Shown: positions 50,990-60,854 of the stretch, piece by piece
Numbering within the stretch: the stretch's first letter is position 1
Layout of the letters: each line of letters starts with the position of its first letter
Assembly (NCBI GenBank): GCA_003164715.1
Contig: PLTZ01000019.1
Span: 1 to 64,000 of the forward strand
Length of the DNA: 64,000 bases
Source of the DNA: Opitutaceae bacterium
Lineage (GTDB): Bacteria; Verrucomicrobiota; Verrucomicrobiia; Opitutales; Opitutaceae
Reading direction: 5' to 3'
The notes under the pieces: model-generated
The model's database searches: none
What the model was told of the DNA's origin: nothing
What the model saw: the letters and a program-made list of their open reading frames with translations, nothing else
Made by a program: the position numbers and the translations under genes

Positions 50990-52146
50990 GGTCCGGTGGC
51001 GGTGCGCGGGCGGCGGCACCCCGTCCAGCGCAGCAGGGCGGCTCGGATGGCCAGGAGGCGAAATTCCGTCAGCTGTGCGACGCACCAGGCCCAGGCGTAG
51101 CCAAGGATGACGAGGAGCGCCCAGAATGGGATCGCGCCGGGCGACGGCGTCATCCGGAGGCCCCAGGAGAACGCTTTCGCGGTGGCCGCCACAACCAGGA
51201 CCAGGAGGGGCCAGTGGCTTACATAAAGGCTGTAGGAAAACGACGCCAGATACCCGTGTATCCGGCCGCCGGGGAGCGGCGCGTCGCCGGATTGCGAAAA
51301 TCCGAAGATGCTCAGGGCAAACGCTAAGGCCAGGGCGGTTTCAGTCACGAACGCCAATTGGGGGGGGATTAGGCCGAGCCTTGCGACAACCAGCATGAGC
51401 GCAAGCGCCGCCAGGCCGAGGGACCAATGAATGCGCATCCGGCCCGGCAGAAGATGGGGTGCCAGTCCGACCAGCCAGATGAGGAAGTACCAAAGCATTT
51501 CCCCGCGGATGAAACACATCACGGCCAGTCCGGCGCAGAGTGCGGCCGCGCGCGCTGCGACCGGAGCGCCGCGCCCGAGAACGGGCCAGAGCAGAAGCGG
51601 GAAGAGAATGTAGTACCATGCCTCGAACGCGATGCTCCAGAGGGGCTGGTTGCTGCCGAAAGTCGGCCCTGTCAGCCCCTGGAGGAACACCAGGTTCTGG
51701 GCCAGCACGGGAGGATTCAGGCGCTCGGCGATGGAGAAGTTGAGGCCCGGGAACGGGTCCCCTGCGGTGTAGACGCCGCGGATGTTCGCATGATGGACGC
51801 CCGCCCAGTCGAATGCGCCGCCGGCGGCGAGGGCGAGGACATACACCGGGTAGAGGCGCGCGGCGCGCTTGACGGCATACTCGCGCCAGGAGAACACTCC
51901 CGACGACACCTGGCGCAGGACCTCCCCGCCGACGAGAAACCCGCTGAGGACGAAGAACACGATGACGGCGATGCGGCCGAATCCCGTCATGAAGTAGAAG
52001 GCTCCGTAGGCCCAGTGGCCGATCGCCGAACCCCCGCCGTACGGTGCGAGAATGAGAATTCGCGCATGCTCTTGGATGACCGCGGCCGCGGCGACCCACC
52101 TGGCGGCGTCAAGGAAGGTCGAGAGTCGGCGGTTGATCGTGAGCAC
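50986..52146 (-). CDS. Acyltransferase family 3 (OafA/NodX-like) integral membrane protein
   Basis: 'FLDAARWVAAAAVIQEHARI', 'AVIVFFVLSGFLVGGEVLRQ', 'WSIAFEAWYYILFPLLLW', 'FSYSLYVSHWPLLVLV'. Confidence 0.9.
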   Translation of the reverse strand: MLTINRRLSTFLDAARWVAAAAVIQEHARILILAPYGGGSAIGHWAYGAFYFMTGFGRIAVIVFFVLSGFLVGGEVLRQVSSGVFSWREYAVKRAARLYPVYVLALAAGGAFDWAGVHHANIRGVYTAGDPFPGLNFSIAERLNPPVLAQNLVFLQGLTGPTFGSNQPLWSIAFEAWYYILFPLLLWPVLGRGAPVAARAAALCAGLAVMCFIRGEMLWYFLIWLVGLAPHLLPGRMRIHWSLGLAALALMLVVARLGLIPPQLAFVTETALALAFALSIFGFSQSGDAPLPGGRIHGYLASFSYSLYVSHWPLLVLVVAATAKAFSWGLRMTPSPGAIPFWALLVILGYAWAWCVAQLTEFRLLAIRAALLRWTGCRRPRTATGP

Positions 52147-52147
52147 T

Positions 52148-53440
52148 CTAGGGGTGACTCTTCAGGGTTTCGGCGGCCTTGGGCCCAGCCAGGACGGCCC
52201 CCAGGGCGGCCATCAGCGCCCCCCGGTAGTGCTCCCACTGCCAGCCGGAGGCGGTCGCCTGTGCCGCAACGCGCATCTTCTTCAGCTCGGCGCGATGGGC
52301 GGCGCACCAGAAAAGGGCCTCTGCCAGTGACGCTGCGTCCCCGGGTTCAGCCAGCAGGCCGTTCTTGCCGGCTTGCAGCAGGTCCGATGCGCCTGCGTTA
52401 CGCGTGGTGATTACGGGCAGGCCCCTCGACCACGCCTCGGTTGCGACCATGCCAAAGCCATCGCTGAGGGTAGGGAAGACAAGCGCGTCCGATCGGTCGA
52501 AGTAATCGAGGAGGGCTGCACGCGGGACGGTGCCATGGAAGCGGATCCCCGGCGGCGGGGGATTCACCATGGACGAGGGAAGGGCTTGGAGGCCAAAAAC
52601 GTCAAGCTGAGCCAACCGCGACAAACCCGCATTACGCCACGCCTCCAGAAGGTAATGGGCCCCCTTCAGCGCCCCAAACTTGCCCGCCCAGACCAGCCGG
52701 AGCGGACCACCCGGATCGCTGCCGCCACCGGCGGCGGCCTCGGGCGTCACAGCGGGCGGCGCGCCCAGCGGCACCACCCGGATCTTGCCCACATCAAAAC
52801 CGGCGGCCGCGTAGGTTGACCGGGTGAAGCTCGAATTGGCGATGACGAGGTCGGCCGCGTTCCACTCGCGCCTCCTCCACGCAGTCCGTCCGGGCATCTG
52901 GCCCGCTTCGCGGCGGTGGTATCGTGTTTCTATCTCCGGGAACCGGGCTATCTCCCGCTGGATCGCGTTGAAAGCAAAGGTCGGCTCCGCGGCGGACGCC
53001 TCGTAAACGACGCGCATGCCCTGGGCCTTCGCCGCGTCAAATACCGCCAGCGCGCAGTACTCGTAGCTGTAGACCACCGAAACCGGGGGGCGCGCCCGGC
53101 GGGCGGCGAACCGGCTGAACGCGCGCTCGCTAAATCCCCACACCAAGTCGCCGGCGTGGCCGCTCCGGTCGAGCTTGCTCACCGAAAGGCGCGCGAGCTC
53201 CCACCAGGGAAAGTCCTCGACCAGGTGCTCCGGGACCTCCGTGAGCGTCCGGCGCCGAAGGTTCGACTCCATGTCGTAACCCACCGCGCGGCCAAGGCGG
53301 ATCGCGGCGCGCTGCCACCAGGCCGACGGGTCGTACCGCACCGTCGTTATGAACCGGTGGAGGCGCCCGGCCTCGTGCAGCGCCCTCGCGGTCTGCTGGA
53401 CCTGGGGCGCGACCATCGGATTGACGAGAAGGACGCTCAT
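52148..53440 (-). CDS. Family 4 glycosyltransferase
   Basis: 'LRLVWAGKFGALKGAHYLLEAWRNAGL', 'DALVFPTLSDGFGMVATEAWSRGLPVITTRNAGASDLL'. Confidence 0.9.
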   Translation of the reverse strand: MSVLLVNPMVAPQVQQTARALHEAGRLHRFITTVRYDPSAWWQRAAIRLGRAVGYDMESNLRRRTLTEVPEHLVEDFPWWELARLSVSKLDRSGHAGDLVWGFSERAFSRFAARRARPPVSVVYSYEYCALAVFDAAKAQGMRVVYEASAAEPTFAFNAIQREIARFPEIETRYHRREAGQMPGRTAWRRREWNAADLVIANSSFTRSTYAAAGFDVGKIRVVPLGAPPAVTPEAAAGGGSDPGGPLRLVWAGKFGALKGAHYLLEAWRNAGLSRLAQLDVFGLQALPSSMVNPPPPGIRFHGTVPRAALLDYFDRSDALVFPTLSDGFGMVATEAWSRGLPVITTRNAGASDLLQAGKNGLLAEPGDAASLAEALFWCAAHRAELKKMRVAAQATASGWQWEHYRGALMAALGAVLAGPKAAETLKSHP

Positions 53441-54690
53441 TGGGGCATCTGCAGCGCGGCTGCGACGCTATTGAGGAGGACCTGCTTCTCGACATCCCAG
53501 CAGTAGCGGGTCTGCGCCAGCCGCCATGCCGTGGCGCGGGCCTCGCTCTGCTCGGCCGGATCCCTGAGCAGGCCGTCCACGATTTCCGCGGACCGTGACG
53601 GGTCCGCAAGCGGCAGGACGCGCACGGCGCTGCCGAGTTCGGAGGCGAGCCTGAAATGGGCCCGTGTCGGTGCCAGCAGGGTCGGGATCCCCGCGATCAT
53701 GTAGGTGAAGATCTTGTTCGCGAGGCAGAGGTCCCGGTTCGGGACGACAAGGGGTTCGGCGCAGATGCCGGCGTGGGCGCCGGCCGCGAGGCGGGCCATT
53801 TCCTGAGGATTGGCGGGCGGCAGGAAGCACGGCGGGTGCCGCACGCCAAGGTCGGCCGCGAGCCGCGCGAGGGCGGCACGGTATCCCTCGGATACGAAGC
53901 TTCGCAGGTGCATCACGGCGGGTGTACGCATCTTTGAGATGACCCTCAGCATCTCCTCAAGCCCGCGGTCGCCGCCGGCCGTCTGCGAGAACCAGTAGAG
54001 CACCGCGGGGGCGTCCTCGGAGATGGGAGGCGCGCTAACGGGCCCGGCAGGGGCCTCGCTTCGCGGAAACACGTTGAGAACCGTTTCCGCGCGGACGCCG
54101 TAGACCTTGGCGTACTCTTCCGCGATCAGCGGCGAGGAAGCGGTCAGGTATCGGGCCCCCGGGAGCAGCCGGGACTGGAGGAGCCTCGCCGTCTTCGCCA
54201 GCACCGGCGAGCCCATCGCCTGGGTCGTCTCCCCGTCGTGGTAGTCCTCGATGTCGAAACCGTACTGGGTTCCGTGTCGCCGCGCCGACAGGGCGACCGC
54301 GGGTAGCGCGCCAAGGCAATGGCCGACGTAGAGGTCGGACTTCTCAGCGGCGGCGGCGGCGAGGATCCTTAGGCTCACCGGATTCTGGGCCATCGCGCAC
54401 AGCCTGGTCCCCGGCTCCCGGATCCGGCTCGCCGCTGCTTGTCCCAACCGCCGCACGATCGACCAAAGGCGGATGCGAATCCGGCCAGAGGCCTCTACCC
54501 GCTGGCAGCGCCATCGGGCCCGGTCGATCACGGAGGCGTCCAAGGGATCGTTCGGACGATAGTGCCGCGCTGCCACCACGCGGACGTCGTAGCCCGCCTC
54601 CGCCAACGCATCGGCCTCCTTGACGAGCCGCGGCGTGGAGCTCACGTGCCCGGGCGTGACCAGGCAGATCTTCTTCGGGGGCTGGTTCAA
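53437..54690 (-). CDS. GT-B fold glycosyltransferase (family 4-like)
   Basis: 'KKICLVTPGHVSSTPRLVKEADALAEAGYDVRVVAARHY', 'YGFDIEDYHDGE', 'LANKIFTYMIAGIPTLLAPT'. Confidence 0.85.
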   Translation of the reverse strand: MNQPPKKICLVTPGHVSSTPRLVKEADALAEAGYDVRVVAARHYRPNDPLDASVIDRARWRCQRVEASGRIRIRLWSIVRRLGQAAASRIREPGTRLCAMAQNPVSLRILAAAAAEKSDLYVGHCLGALPAVALSARRHGTQYGFDIEDYHDGETTQAMGSPVLAKTARLLQSRLLPGARYLTASSPLIAEEYAKVYGVRAETVLNVFPRSEAPAGPVSAPPISEDAPAVLYWFSQTAGGDRGLEEMLRVISKMRTPAVMHLRSFVSEGYRAALARLAADLGVRHPPCFLPPANPQEMARLAAGAHAGICAEPLVVPNRDLCLANKIFTYMIAGIPTLLAPTRAHFRLASELGSAVRVLPLADPSRSAEIVDGLLRDPAEQSEARATAWRLAQTRYCWDVEKQVLLNSVAAALQMPQ

Positions 54691-54706
54691 TGGGTTGGGG
54701 ATGCAG

Positions 54707-55954
54707 TCATCCGGGAAGGGAGGAGGGCGGTAATTCCTGGGCCTGCTCCACCAGTCCGGTCCGGGCCGCCATCTCGATGCGGGAGTGGAAATCGGCTTCC
54801 AGCTTCCGAGGCGAGAAGTCAGCTTCGCCCGCAGACCAGGCGGCCTCGGCCAGCGCGCGCCGCAGCACCCCCTGTTCGCGCAGCCGCACGAGCAGCCGGG
54901 AGAACTCGGGCAGGCTCTCCGCCGGCGAGAACACGGTCGCGGCCGGGTGTCCTATCGCCCACTTTGCCCCGGTGGCATACGAGGGTCCCGTAACCAGCAC
55001 CGGCATGCCCAGCGCCAGGTACTCCGGAAGCTTGCTCGGGAAATGGTAGCGGAAGAGCTGTTCCATGCTCCCGGCCGGATTGGGGTAGGGCAGCCACACG
55101 GCGTCGCAGTCGCGCTGGATGGCGGACCACGCCTGCGCGGACGGCACGAACCCGCGCCAGTCGCAGACGTCCGGCGCCTCAGCCAGCGCGGCGTACGGGC
55201 CGGCCGGCCTGCGGCTGTAGATCACGACCCGCGCCCCCGCCTCCCGCAGCGCGGGAAGCAGGCGCAGGATCTCGGTGCCGTAGCCGTACCCCAGGTTCCC
55301 CGCGAAGCCGAGCGTAAGTGTCCCGGGCGTGCGCAGGGAGGCCGAGTCGTCGTAGGCGCGCGGCGCCAGGTCGGGGCTCCGGTTCGGGTAGAGCACGTCG
55401 CCGCGCGCACCGTAGAAGCTCTCGCATAGCCCGGCCATCTCGGGGCTGACGCAGAGCCGGCATCGTGCAAACCGGTAGAAGCGCCCGTCGCGGCGGCGCG
55501 CCGCCGCCCGGGCCCACGGCAGGACGGGCTCAAACCCATCGTTGATATCATGAACGATGACGACCAGGGGTAGGTTGCGGCACCGCGCAAAGGACCATGC
55601 GGCGTCGTAATAGGAGGCGTGCTGCATCACGCAAAGGACAAGGTCGGGCGAGAAGTCCCCGACCAGGCGGTCGAGGGTCGCCTGCGGCACACCGGGAACG
55701 AGGCCGAGCGCGCGCATCGAACGCTTGAGGCGGTTGAAGCGGGACCGCTCAAACGCGGCCCACGGCGTCAGAAGCTGCGCATAGTGCACCCCGGGCAGGG
55801 GATCGCCGATCGTGGGGACACAGCGCGCGATCACCCTAAGGCCTTCGGGAGGATGGGCCGCCAGCAGCCGGTGAAGCAGGATCCCTCCGGCGGTGCCCGT
55901 CTGCGGGCCCTCGTCGGAAATCATCAGGATCCGTGCCGGCCCAGGGTGGTTCAC
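54707..55954 (-). CDS. GT-B fold glycosyltransferase
   Basis: 'ILMISDEGPQTGTAGGILLHRLLAAHPPEGLRVIARC', 'LTLGFAGNLGYGYGTEILRLLPALREAGARVVIYS', 'SKLPEYLALGMPVLVTGPSYATG'. Confidence 0.82.
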   Translation of the reverse strand: MNHPGPARILMISDEGPQTGTAGGILLHRLLAAHPPEGLRVIARCVPTIGDPLPGVHYAQLLTPWAAFERSRFNRLKRSMRALGLVPGVPQATLDRLVGDFSPDLVLCVMQHASYYDAAWSFARCRNLPLVVIVHDINDGFEPVLPWARAAARRRDGRFYRFARCRLCVSPEMAGLCESFYGARGDVLYPNRSPDLAPRAYDDSASLRTPGTLTLGFAGNLGYGYGTEILRLLPALREAGARVVIYSRRPAGPYAALAEAPDVCDWRGFVPSAQAWSAIQRDCDAVWLPYPNPAGSMEQLFRYHFPSKLPEYLALGMPVLVTGPSYATGAKWAIGHPAATVFSPAESLPEFSRLLVRLREQGVLRRALAEAAWSAGEADFSPRKLEADFHSRIEMAARTGLVEQAQELPPSSLPG

Positions 55955-56231
55955 AGTCTTGCCTTAATCGCCGCCGGGTGGAAACGGCTGCGCCTTGCGT
56001 CCCGCGTGCGCTCGGCCACTCGGGGAGCGGTTGCGCCCGGAGAGCCTGCGGATGGAAAAGGCGCGGATGGGTTCGGATTCACGGCTCGCGAAGGGTACGA
56101 ACTCGGGCCCGCCCCCTGCAAACAGCGGGATATGCTGAGTCACCGGCCACGCAGTGAGACGCCCCGGTGGCTGGGCTTCCAGCCCGCGCGGGCGCGGCGG
56201 GTGCACAGCTTCGTGAGGGCGACGACAAGCC

Positions 56232-58007
56232 TCAGGCCGATTTGGCGAATTGTCTTAGCCATGACAGTTTTTCCTCCCGTGTCCTCTGGAAGGGATTCCG
56301 GAAGACCTGGTCGTTGAGGACGAGCAGGTCGATGTCCGTGTTGAGGAAGCACTCCCACGCCTCGGTCGCCGTGCAAACGATGGGCTGCCCTGAGACGTTG
56401 AAGCTCGTGTTGATGACGATGGGCACGCCCGTGATCGCCTTGAACGCCGTGATAAGGCGGTGGAAATCCGGATGGGTCTCGGGTCTCACCGTCTGAAGCC
56501 GGGCCGAGTAGTCGACGTGGACCACGCTAGCGATCTCGCAGCGGGGGAAGTCGAGGCGCTCGCGCAGGCTTGCGAACTGGGCCGGCTGGGGGTTCCGCCG
56601 CGAGGGAACCAGTCCCGCGGTGTACTGCATGAAATCGCTCGGGAGGGCGGGGTCAAACCAGTCGGCGCAATCCTCCGCGAGGATGGCGGGGGCGAACGGC
56701 CGGAACGACTCCCGGAACTTCACCTTCAGGTTGAGCATCGACTGCATCCTAGGCTGGCGGGAATCGGCGATGATCGAGCGCGCGCCGAGCGCGCGCGCCC
56801 CGAGTTCCATGCCGCCGCGCACCCAGCCCACGATCTTCCCGACCGCAAGCTGTTCTGCGACAAAGGCGTGGAGTTCACCCTCGTAGGGGACCCGCCAGGG
56901 CTGGGCCTCGTCGGGGACCGGGCCCGGCTCGGGCCCGAGGAGGAACCCGTGGGTCTCGATCTTGAGCGGCGCTCCGCCCGTCAGCTCGCGCTCCCTGAGT
57001 ATCGCCGCCCCGAAGCCGCTTCCCATGTCGCCCCCGACCGGGGAGTTGAACACATCGGAGAAGATATTCGCCGAGCGCAGCTTGCCGGCCGTGACGCAGT
57101 TCTGCGCGCAGCCCCCGCAGAAGAGGAGGTTGTCCTCTCCGGTCTGAGACCTGACGAACCTCGCCATCTTGAAAACCTCGTCCTCGAACACCTGCTGGAG
57201 GGATGCGGCGATGTCGATGTGGGCGTCGGTCAGCGGATCCTTTCCTCCGCGCGCGGGGACGCCCGTCGCATCAGCGACGATCGGGAACGCTCCGATCATG
57301 GATTCTTCGGTGAAGCGAATGGGCGCGCGCAGCCTGAATCCCCCTTGACCATCCGTGGTGAACAGGCGCCCGAGCTTCTCCACGAACGTGGGCCGGCCAT
57401 ACGGTGCGAGGCCCATGACCTTGTACTCCGACCCAAAGGAGCAGAAGCCCAGATAGTAGGTGACCAGGGTGTAGAACATCCCGAGGCCGTTCTCGTACGG
57501 CTGCTCGAACAGGAGTCTCAGCTCGCCCTTGTCGATCACGCCACCGCTCGCGCTGTAGTCCTCGCCCTTACCGTCCACGCACAGGAAGGCGGCCCTTTGG
57601 AAGGGGGACGTGTGAAAGGCGCCGGCCACGTGGGTGAGATGGTGCCACGCGTAGCTGAAGCGGGCGCCGGGGAACAGGGCCCGGGCGGGCTTTGTGTAAT
57701 AGCCGCCCCAGAGTTCGGGCAGCAACCGGCCGAGCGTTCGGGTGAATGCGTTTCCCGGCCGGCCGCTCAGGTCGAAGAGCAGGCTCTGGAAAGACTTCTC
57801 GGCAAAGACGACCTCGTCGACCTGCCCGCAGTCCAGGCCGCCCTGGCGCAGGCAGTCGGCCACGGCGCGATGGGGGAAGACGCCGTCGTGCTTGACCCTC
57901 GTGAACCGCTCCTCCTGCGATGAGGCCGCCAGCCGGCCGTCGATCATCAGGGCAGCGTTGGCGTCATGGCCGAGCAGGCCTCCGATTCCCAGCACGATCC
58001 GCTTCAT
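56232..58007 (-). CDS. Carbamoyltransferase (NodU/CmcH family)
   Basis: 'VLGIGGLLGHDANAALMIDGRLAASSQEERFTRVKHDGVFPHRAV', 'HHLTHVAGAFHTSPFQRAAFLCVDGKGE', 'FCGGCAQNCVTAGKL', 'GGMELGARALGARSIIADSRQPRMQSMLNLKVKFRESFRPFAPAILAED'. Confidence 0.95.
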   Translation of the reverse strand: MKRIVLGIGGLLGHDANAALMIDGRLAASSQEERFTRVKHDGVFPHRAVADCLRQGGLDCGQVDEVVFAEKSFQSLLFDLSGRPGNAFTRTLGRLLPELWGGYYTKPARALFPGARFSYAWHHLTHVAGAFHTSPFQRAAFLCVDGKGEDYSASGGVIDKGELRLLFEQPYENGLGMFYTLVTYYLGFCSFGSEYKVMGLAPYGRPTFVEKLGRLFTTDGQGGFRLRAPIRFTEESMIGAFPIVADATGVPARGGKDPLTDAHIDIAASLQQVFEDEVFKMARFVRSQTGEDNLLFCGGCAQNCVTAGKLRSANIFSDVFNSPVGGDMGSGFGAAILRERELTGGAPLKIETHGFLLGPEPGPVPDEAQPWRVPYEGELHAFVAEQLAVGKIVGWVRGGMELGARALGARSIIADSRQPRMQSMLNLKVKFRESFRPFAPAILAEDCADWFDPALPSDFMQYTAGLVPSRRNPQPAQFASLRERLDFPRCEIASVVHVDYSARLQTVRPETHPDFHRLITAFKAITGVPIVINTSFNVSGQPIVCTATEAWECFLNTDIDLLVLNDQVFRNPFQRTREEKLSWLRQFAKSA

Positions 58008-58035
58008 GCTCGGGGGGGCGTCGTCTGAGTTGGAT

Positions 58036-58782
58036 TCACGGTGAGGTCCCTTTGTTCAGCCACACGATGGTGTCATTCCCGTCGGAGGCGATCTCATAGC
58101 CGAGGTCGAGGAGCTCACCGTAGAACGCCAGGCGCTCCTGCGGCTTGTGGCGCGGGTTCTCGAACTGGATCACCCGCGGCCGCCAGCGGGCGAGCGGCGC
58201 CGCCCTGAGCAGCGTGATGTCATAGCCCTCGACGTCGACGACCAGGACGTCGCACGGCCGGCTTCCAAACTTCTCCAGCAGCGCATCCCAGGTCACGGTG
58301 GCGACCTCCTGGTGCAGGAGGTCGCCGTCGCCGAGCCCGAAGTCCCGGGCGAAGGCCCGGAGGCGCTCGAGGTCGAAGGTCGGCAGGCCGTAGGCCCAGT
58401 TGGGCACACCGGGTCTGGGCTTCAGGAAGTGGAGCGTCCGAGTCCCCGCGACCGTGTCCACCGCGGCGTTGACGAACTCCAGGCCGGGGCGGCCCTCGTA
58501 ATTCCTGCGCAGCTGCTCGAATAAGGACGGGAGCGGCTCCACCAGGACGCCCGTCCAGGCGTGGCCGATCACCTTCTCCCGGATGGGATCCGCGCGCACG
58601 CCGTCGTTGGCCCCGATCTGCAGGAAACGCAGGCCGTCCAGGCCCGGGAAGACCCTGAGCAGGACATCGTCCAGCATTCCCAGGGGCGGGTCGTCCACGT
58701 ATTTGACGGCGGTGTTGTGGCGGCGCACCGCGACGACGCCCATCTTCCGGAGCAGCTTCTTGGCAAGTGTGGGGAGGGACAT
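58036..58782 (-). CDS. FkbM-family methyltransferase
   Basis: 'LRFLQIGANDGVRADPIRE', 'GVLVEPLPSLFEQLRRNY', 'DVLVVDVEGYDITLLRAAPLARWRPRVIQFEN'. The ORF track merges it with spurious upstream frame; start set to ATG at 58782. Confidence 0.88.
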   Translation of the reverse strand: MSLPTLAKKLLRKMGVVAVRRHNTAVKYVDDPPLGMLDDVLLRVFPGLDGLRFLQIGANDGVRADPIREKVIGHAWTGVLVEPLPSLFEQLRRNYEGRPGLEFVNAAVDTVAGTRTLHFLKPRPGVPNWAYGLPTFDLERLRAFARDFGLGDGDLLHQEVATVTWDALLEKFGSRPCDVLVVDVEGYDITLLRAAPLARWRPRVIQFENPRHKPQERLAFYGELLDLGYEIASDGNDTIVWLNKGTSP

Positions 58783-58793
58783 AGATGGAGCGG

Positions 58794-59921
58794 CTAAGCC
58801 AGGATCCTCCTGAAGTCCTCGGGCCGATAGCGGGCCCGCGCGCTCACCGCCGCGGCCCGGCCCATCTCCCGCCAGCGCGGGCGCTGGTCCCATGCCTCGC
58901 GCAGCGATTCGGCCAGCAGGCCGACCGTGGGCGCCGGGCAGATGAAGCCGGTCTTTCCATGCTCGATCCATTCGGCGGCGCCGCCGACCCGGGTCGCGAG
59001 GACCGCGCGGCCGCGGAGCATGGCCTCGGGGATCGTCATCGGCACGCCTTCGTCGATGGCGGGGGAGACCAGCAGGTGGTTCTGCCGCCAGATGTCGTCC
59101 AGGTCGCTCACGAACCCGCAGAAGCCCACCCGGTCCCAGATGCCGCAGTGGCGAGCGCAGGCCTCGAGGTAGTCCCGCTGGGGGCCGCGGCCGAACACGT
59201 TCAGGCGCCAGCCGGGCACCTCGCCCAGCGCCGCAGCCATCGCTGGCAGGAGCAGGTCTACCCCCTTGACCGCCTCCAAGCGGGCGACGCAGGCGAAGGA
59301 CCAGGGCTCCGGCTCCGCCCACGCGAGGTCCGATTCCGCCGGCATTGGGTTGTGGACCATGCACCCGTGGATGCACTCCGCATTGGCCAGCGCCGAGAGC
59401 AGATGCAGGCGCGTGATCTCCAGGTTGCGCGGCGATACGCAGTAGATCCGGTCTGCGGCGCCGAGGACATCGGCCGCGCGCAGCCGGTCCGCCTCGTCCA
59501 GCGCGGGGTGCTCGTTTTGGAAATTTGCGATCATCCGGTACGGGATTCCCTCGGCGCGCAGCCAGTCGACAAGCGGGCGCTCGAAGATGGGGTCGTAGGT
59601 CCCGCCGCAGCTGAACACGACCAAATCGGGCCCGAAGGCGCGGACGCGGGCGGCGAGCCGATGCTGCGGACTTGCGGCCCAGGGCCGCCTGCGCCACGCG
59701 CGCGCCCAGAGGGGTTGGGGGCCCTTGGGCACAGGCCGGATGAAGAGGAGGGCGCCCTTCGCGAGCAGCGCGTCGATCCGCGCGTGGCGGGAGGCCTTCT
59801 GCGAAATGGCCATCAGCACGCGGTCCCCGCGCCCGATCGCGACCTCTGCTGCGGAGGTCCACGGCGCGTCCGCCCCCCCCCAGGGGTAGTCAAGGATGGT
59901 CGAGACGAAGGCAATCTTCAT
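58794..59921 (-). CDS. Family 4 glycosyltransferase
   Basis: 'WSFACVARLEAVKGVDLLLPAMAAAL', 'LLVSPAIDEGVPMTIPEAMLRGRAVLATRVGGAAEWIEHGKTGFICP'. Confidence 0.9.
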   Translation of the reverse strand: MKIAFVSTILDYPWGGADAPWTSAAEVAIGRGDRVLMAISQKASRHARIDALLAKGALLFIRPVPKGPQPLWARAWRRRPWAASPQHRLAARVRAFGPDLVVFSCGGTYDPIFERPLVDWLRAEGIPYRMIANFQNEHPALDEADRLRAADVLGAADRIYCVSPRNLEITRLHLLSALANAECIHGCMVHNPMPAESDLAWAEPEPWSFACVARLEAVKGVDLLLPAMAAALGEVPGWRLNVFGRGPQRDYLEACARHCGIWDRVGFCGFVSDLDDIWRQNHLLVSPAIDEGVPMTIPEAMLRGRAVLATRVGGAAEWIEHGKTGFICPAPTVGLLAESLREAWDQRPRWREMGRAAAVSARARYRPEDFRRILA

Positions 59922-59930
59922 CGGGGCGCC

Positions 59931-60854
59931 TCAGGTCGTCCTCGGCAGGCGCAGCCACGCCTCGGGGACCACGTCGCGGCCGTCCTGGGTCCCACCGGCG
60001 AACCAGGGATCCGGGGCGATCACTTGCCTTCCGGGGTTGGGGTTGAGCCACGCGGCCCACCACGCGAACGTGCTGTTCGAGACGATCGCGTGGTCGCAGG
60101 CGCTCATCAGCCGGATCTTGTCGTACGCGTGCCAGTGCTCGACGGCGCGGACAAACACGCAGGGGGCCGACGGCCTGAAGTCGCGCTCGACCGCGTCAAT
60201 GTCGTCGGAGAACACGTAGAAGGTCAGGTCCGGGTGACGCTCGAGCAGGAGGGCCATCGCCCGCGCGTAGTAGTCGAAACCCAGCACGCCGATGACCTGC
60301 TTGAACTCCGGGTTACGCGCATAGTCGCCGCGTCGGAAGTGGACGGCGGCCGAGGGTCCGCCCCTTATCCGCGCCATCATGTCCGCCACCGCGGGCTGCA
60401 TCGGATAGCGGAAGCTGAAGTGGAGGCGGAGCAGGTTAGAGGCCGGCGCGAAGAACTTCTCAGACTGCCACATGCCCTGCAGGTAGGTGTTGTCGGGCTG
60501 GTCGAAGAATTCGGGATAGAAGGGGAAGGACTGCGCAGCGTGAAGGTTCGACGGGCCGGAGTACCGGTTTGCATACCGGTAGAAATGCAGCGACCGCGCC
60601 ACTCGCGCAGCGACGCGCTCGGAGCGCGTCAGGGCGACGCCCCGGACGCGGTCGATCTCCTCCTGTACGGCAAACTGCTCGGTCACGTTAAGGCAGCTCA
60701 GGGCGTAGCGGTTGTGCGCCTCGTAGGCGGGGTCCAGTTGGAACCAGCTCACGTCGAGCTTCAGGACCGTGCGGTTCCTCTCGGCGAGGGCAAGCCCCGC
60801 CGCGTACTGGAACATCTGGTTTCCGAGTCCGCCGAGAAGGTGGGTTATGATCAT
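59931..60854 (-). CDS. GT11 alpha-1,2-fucosyltransferase-like
   Basis: 'MIITHLLGGLGNQMFQYAAGLALAERN', 'AAVHFRRGDYARNPEFK', 'YYARAMALLLERHPDLTFYVFSDDIDAVERDF', 'MSACDHAIVSNSTFAWWAAWLNPNPGRQVIAPDPWF': textbook GT11 motifs. Confidence 0.92.
   Translation of the reverse strand: MIITHLLGGLGNQMFQYAAGLALAERNRTVLKLDVSWFQLDPAYEAHNRYALSCLNVTEQFAVQEEIDRVRGVALTRSERVAARVARSLHFYRYANRYSGPSNLHAAQSFPFYPEFFDQPDNTYLQGMWQSEKFFAPASNLLRLHFSFRYPMQPAVADMMARIRGGPSAAVHFRRGDYARNPEFKQVIGVLGFDYYARAMALLLERHPDLTFYVFSDDIDAVERDFRPSAPCVFVRAVEHWHAYDKIRLMSACDHAIVSNSTFAWWAAWLNPNPGRQVIAPDPWFAGGTQDGRDVVPEAWLRLPRTT

Noticed and set aside
56140-56262. Possible 40-aa ORF (MAKTIRQIGLRLVVALTKLCTRRARAGWKPSHRGVSLRGR) after the carbamoyltransferase
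   Set aside because: Short, overlaps the end of the carbamoyltransferase gene, no family match recognised; some carbamoyltransferases have small downstream partners, but this one does not resemble them.
56460-57923. 487-aa plus-strand ORF
   Set aside because: Shadow of the carbamoyltransferase gene.
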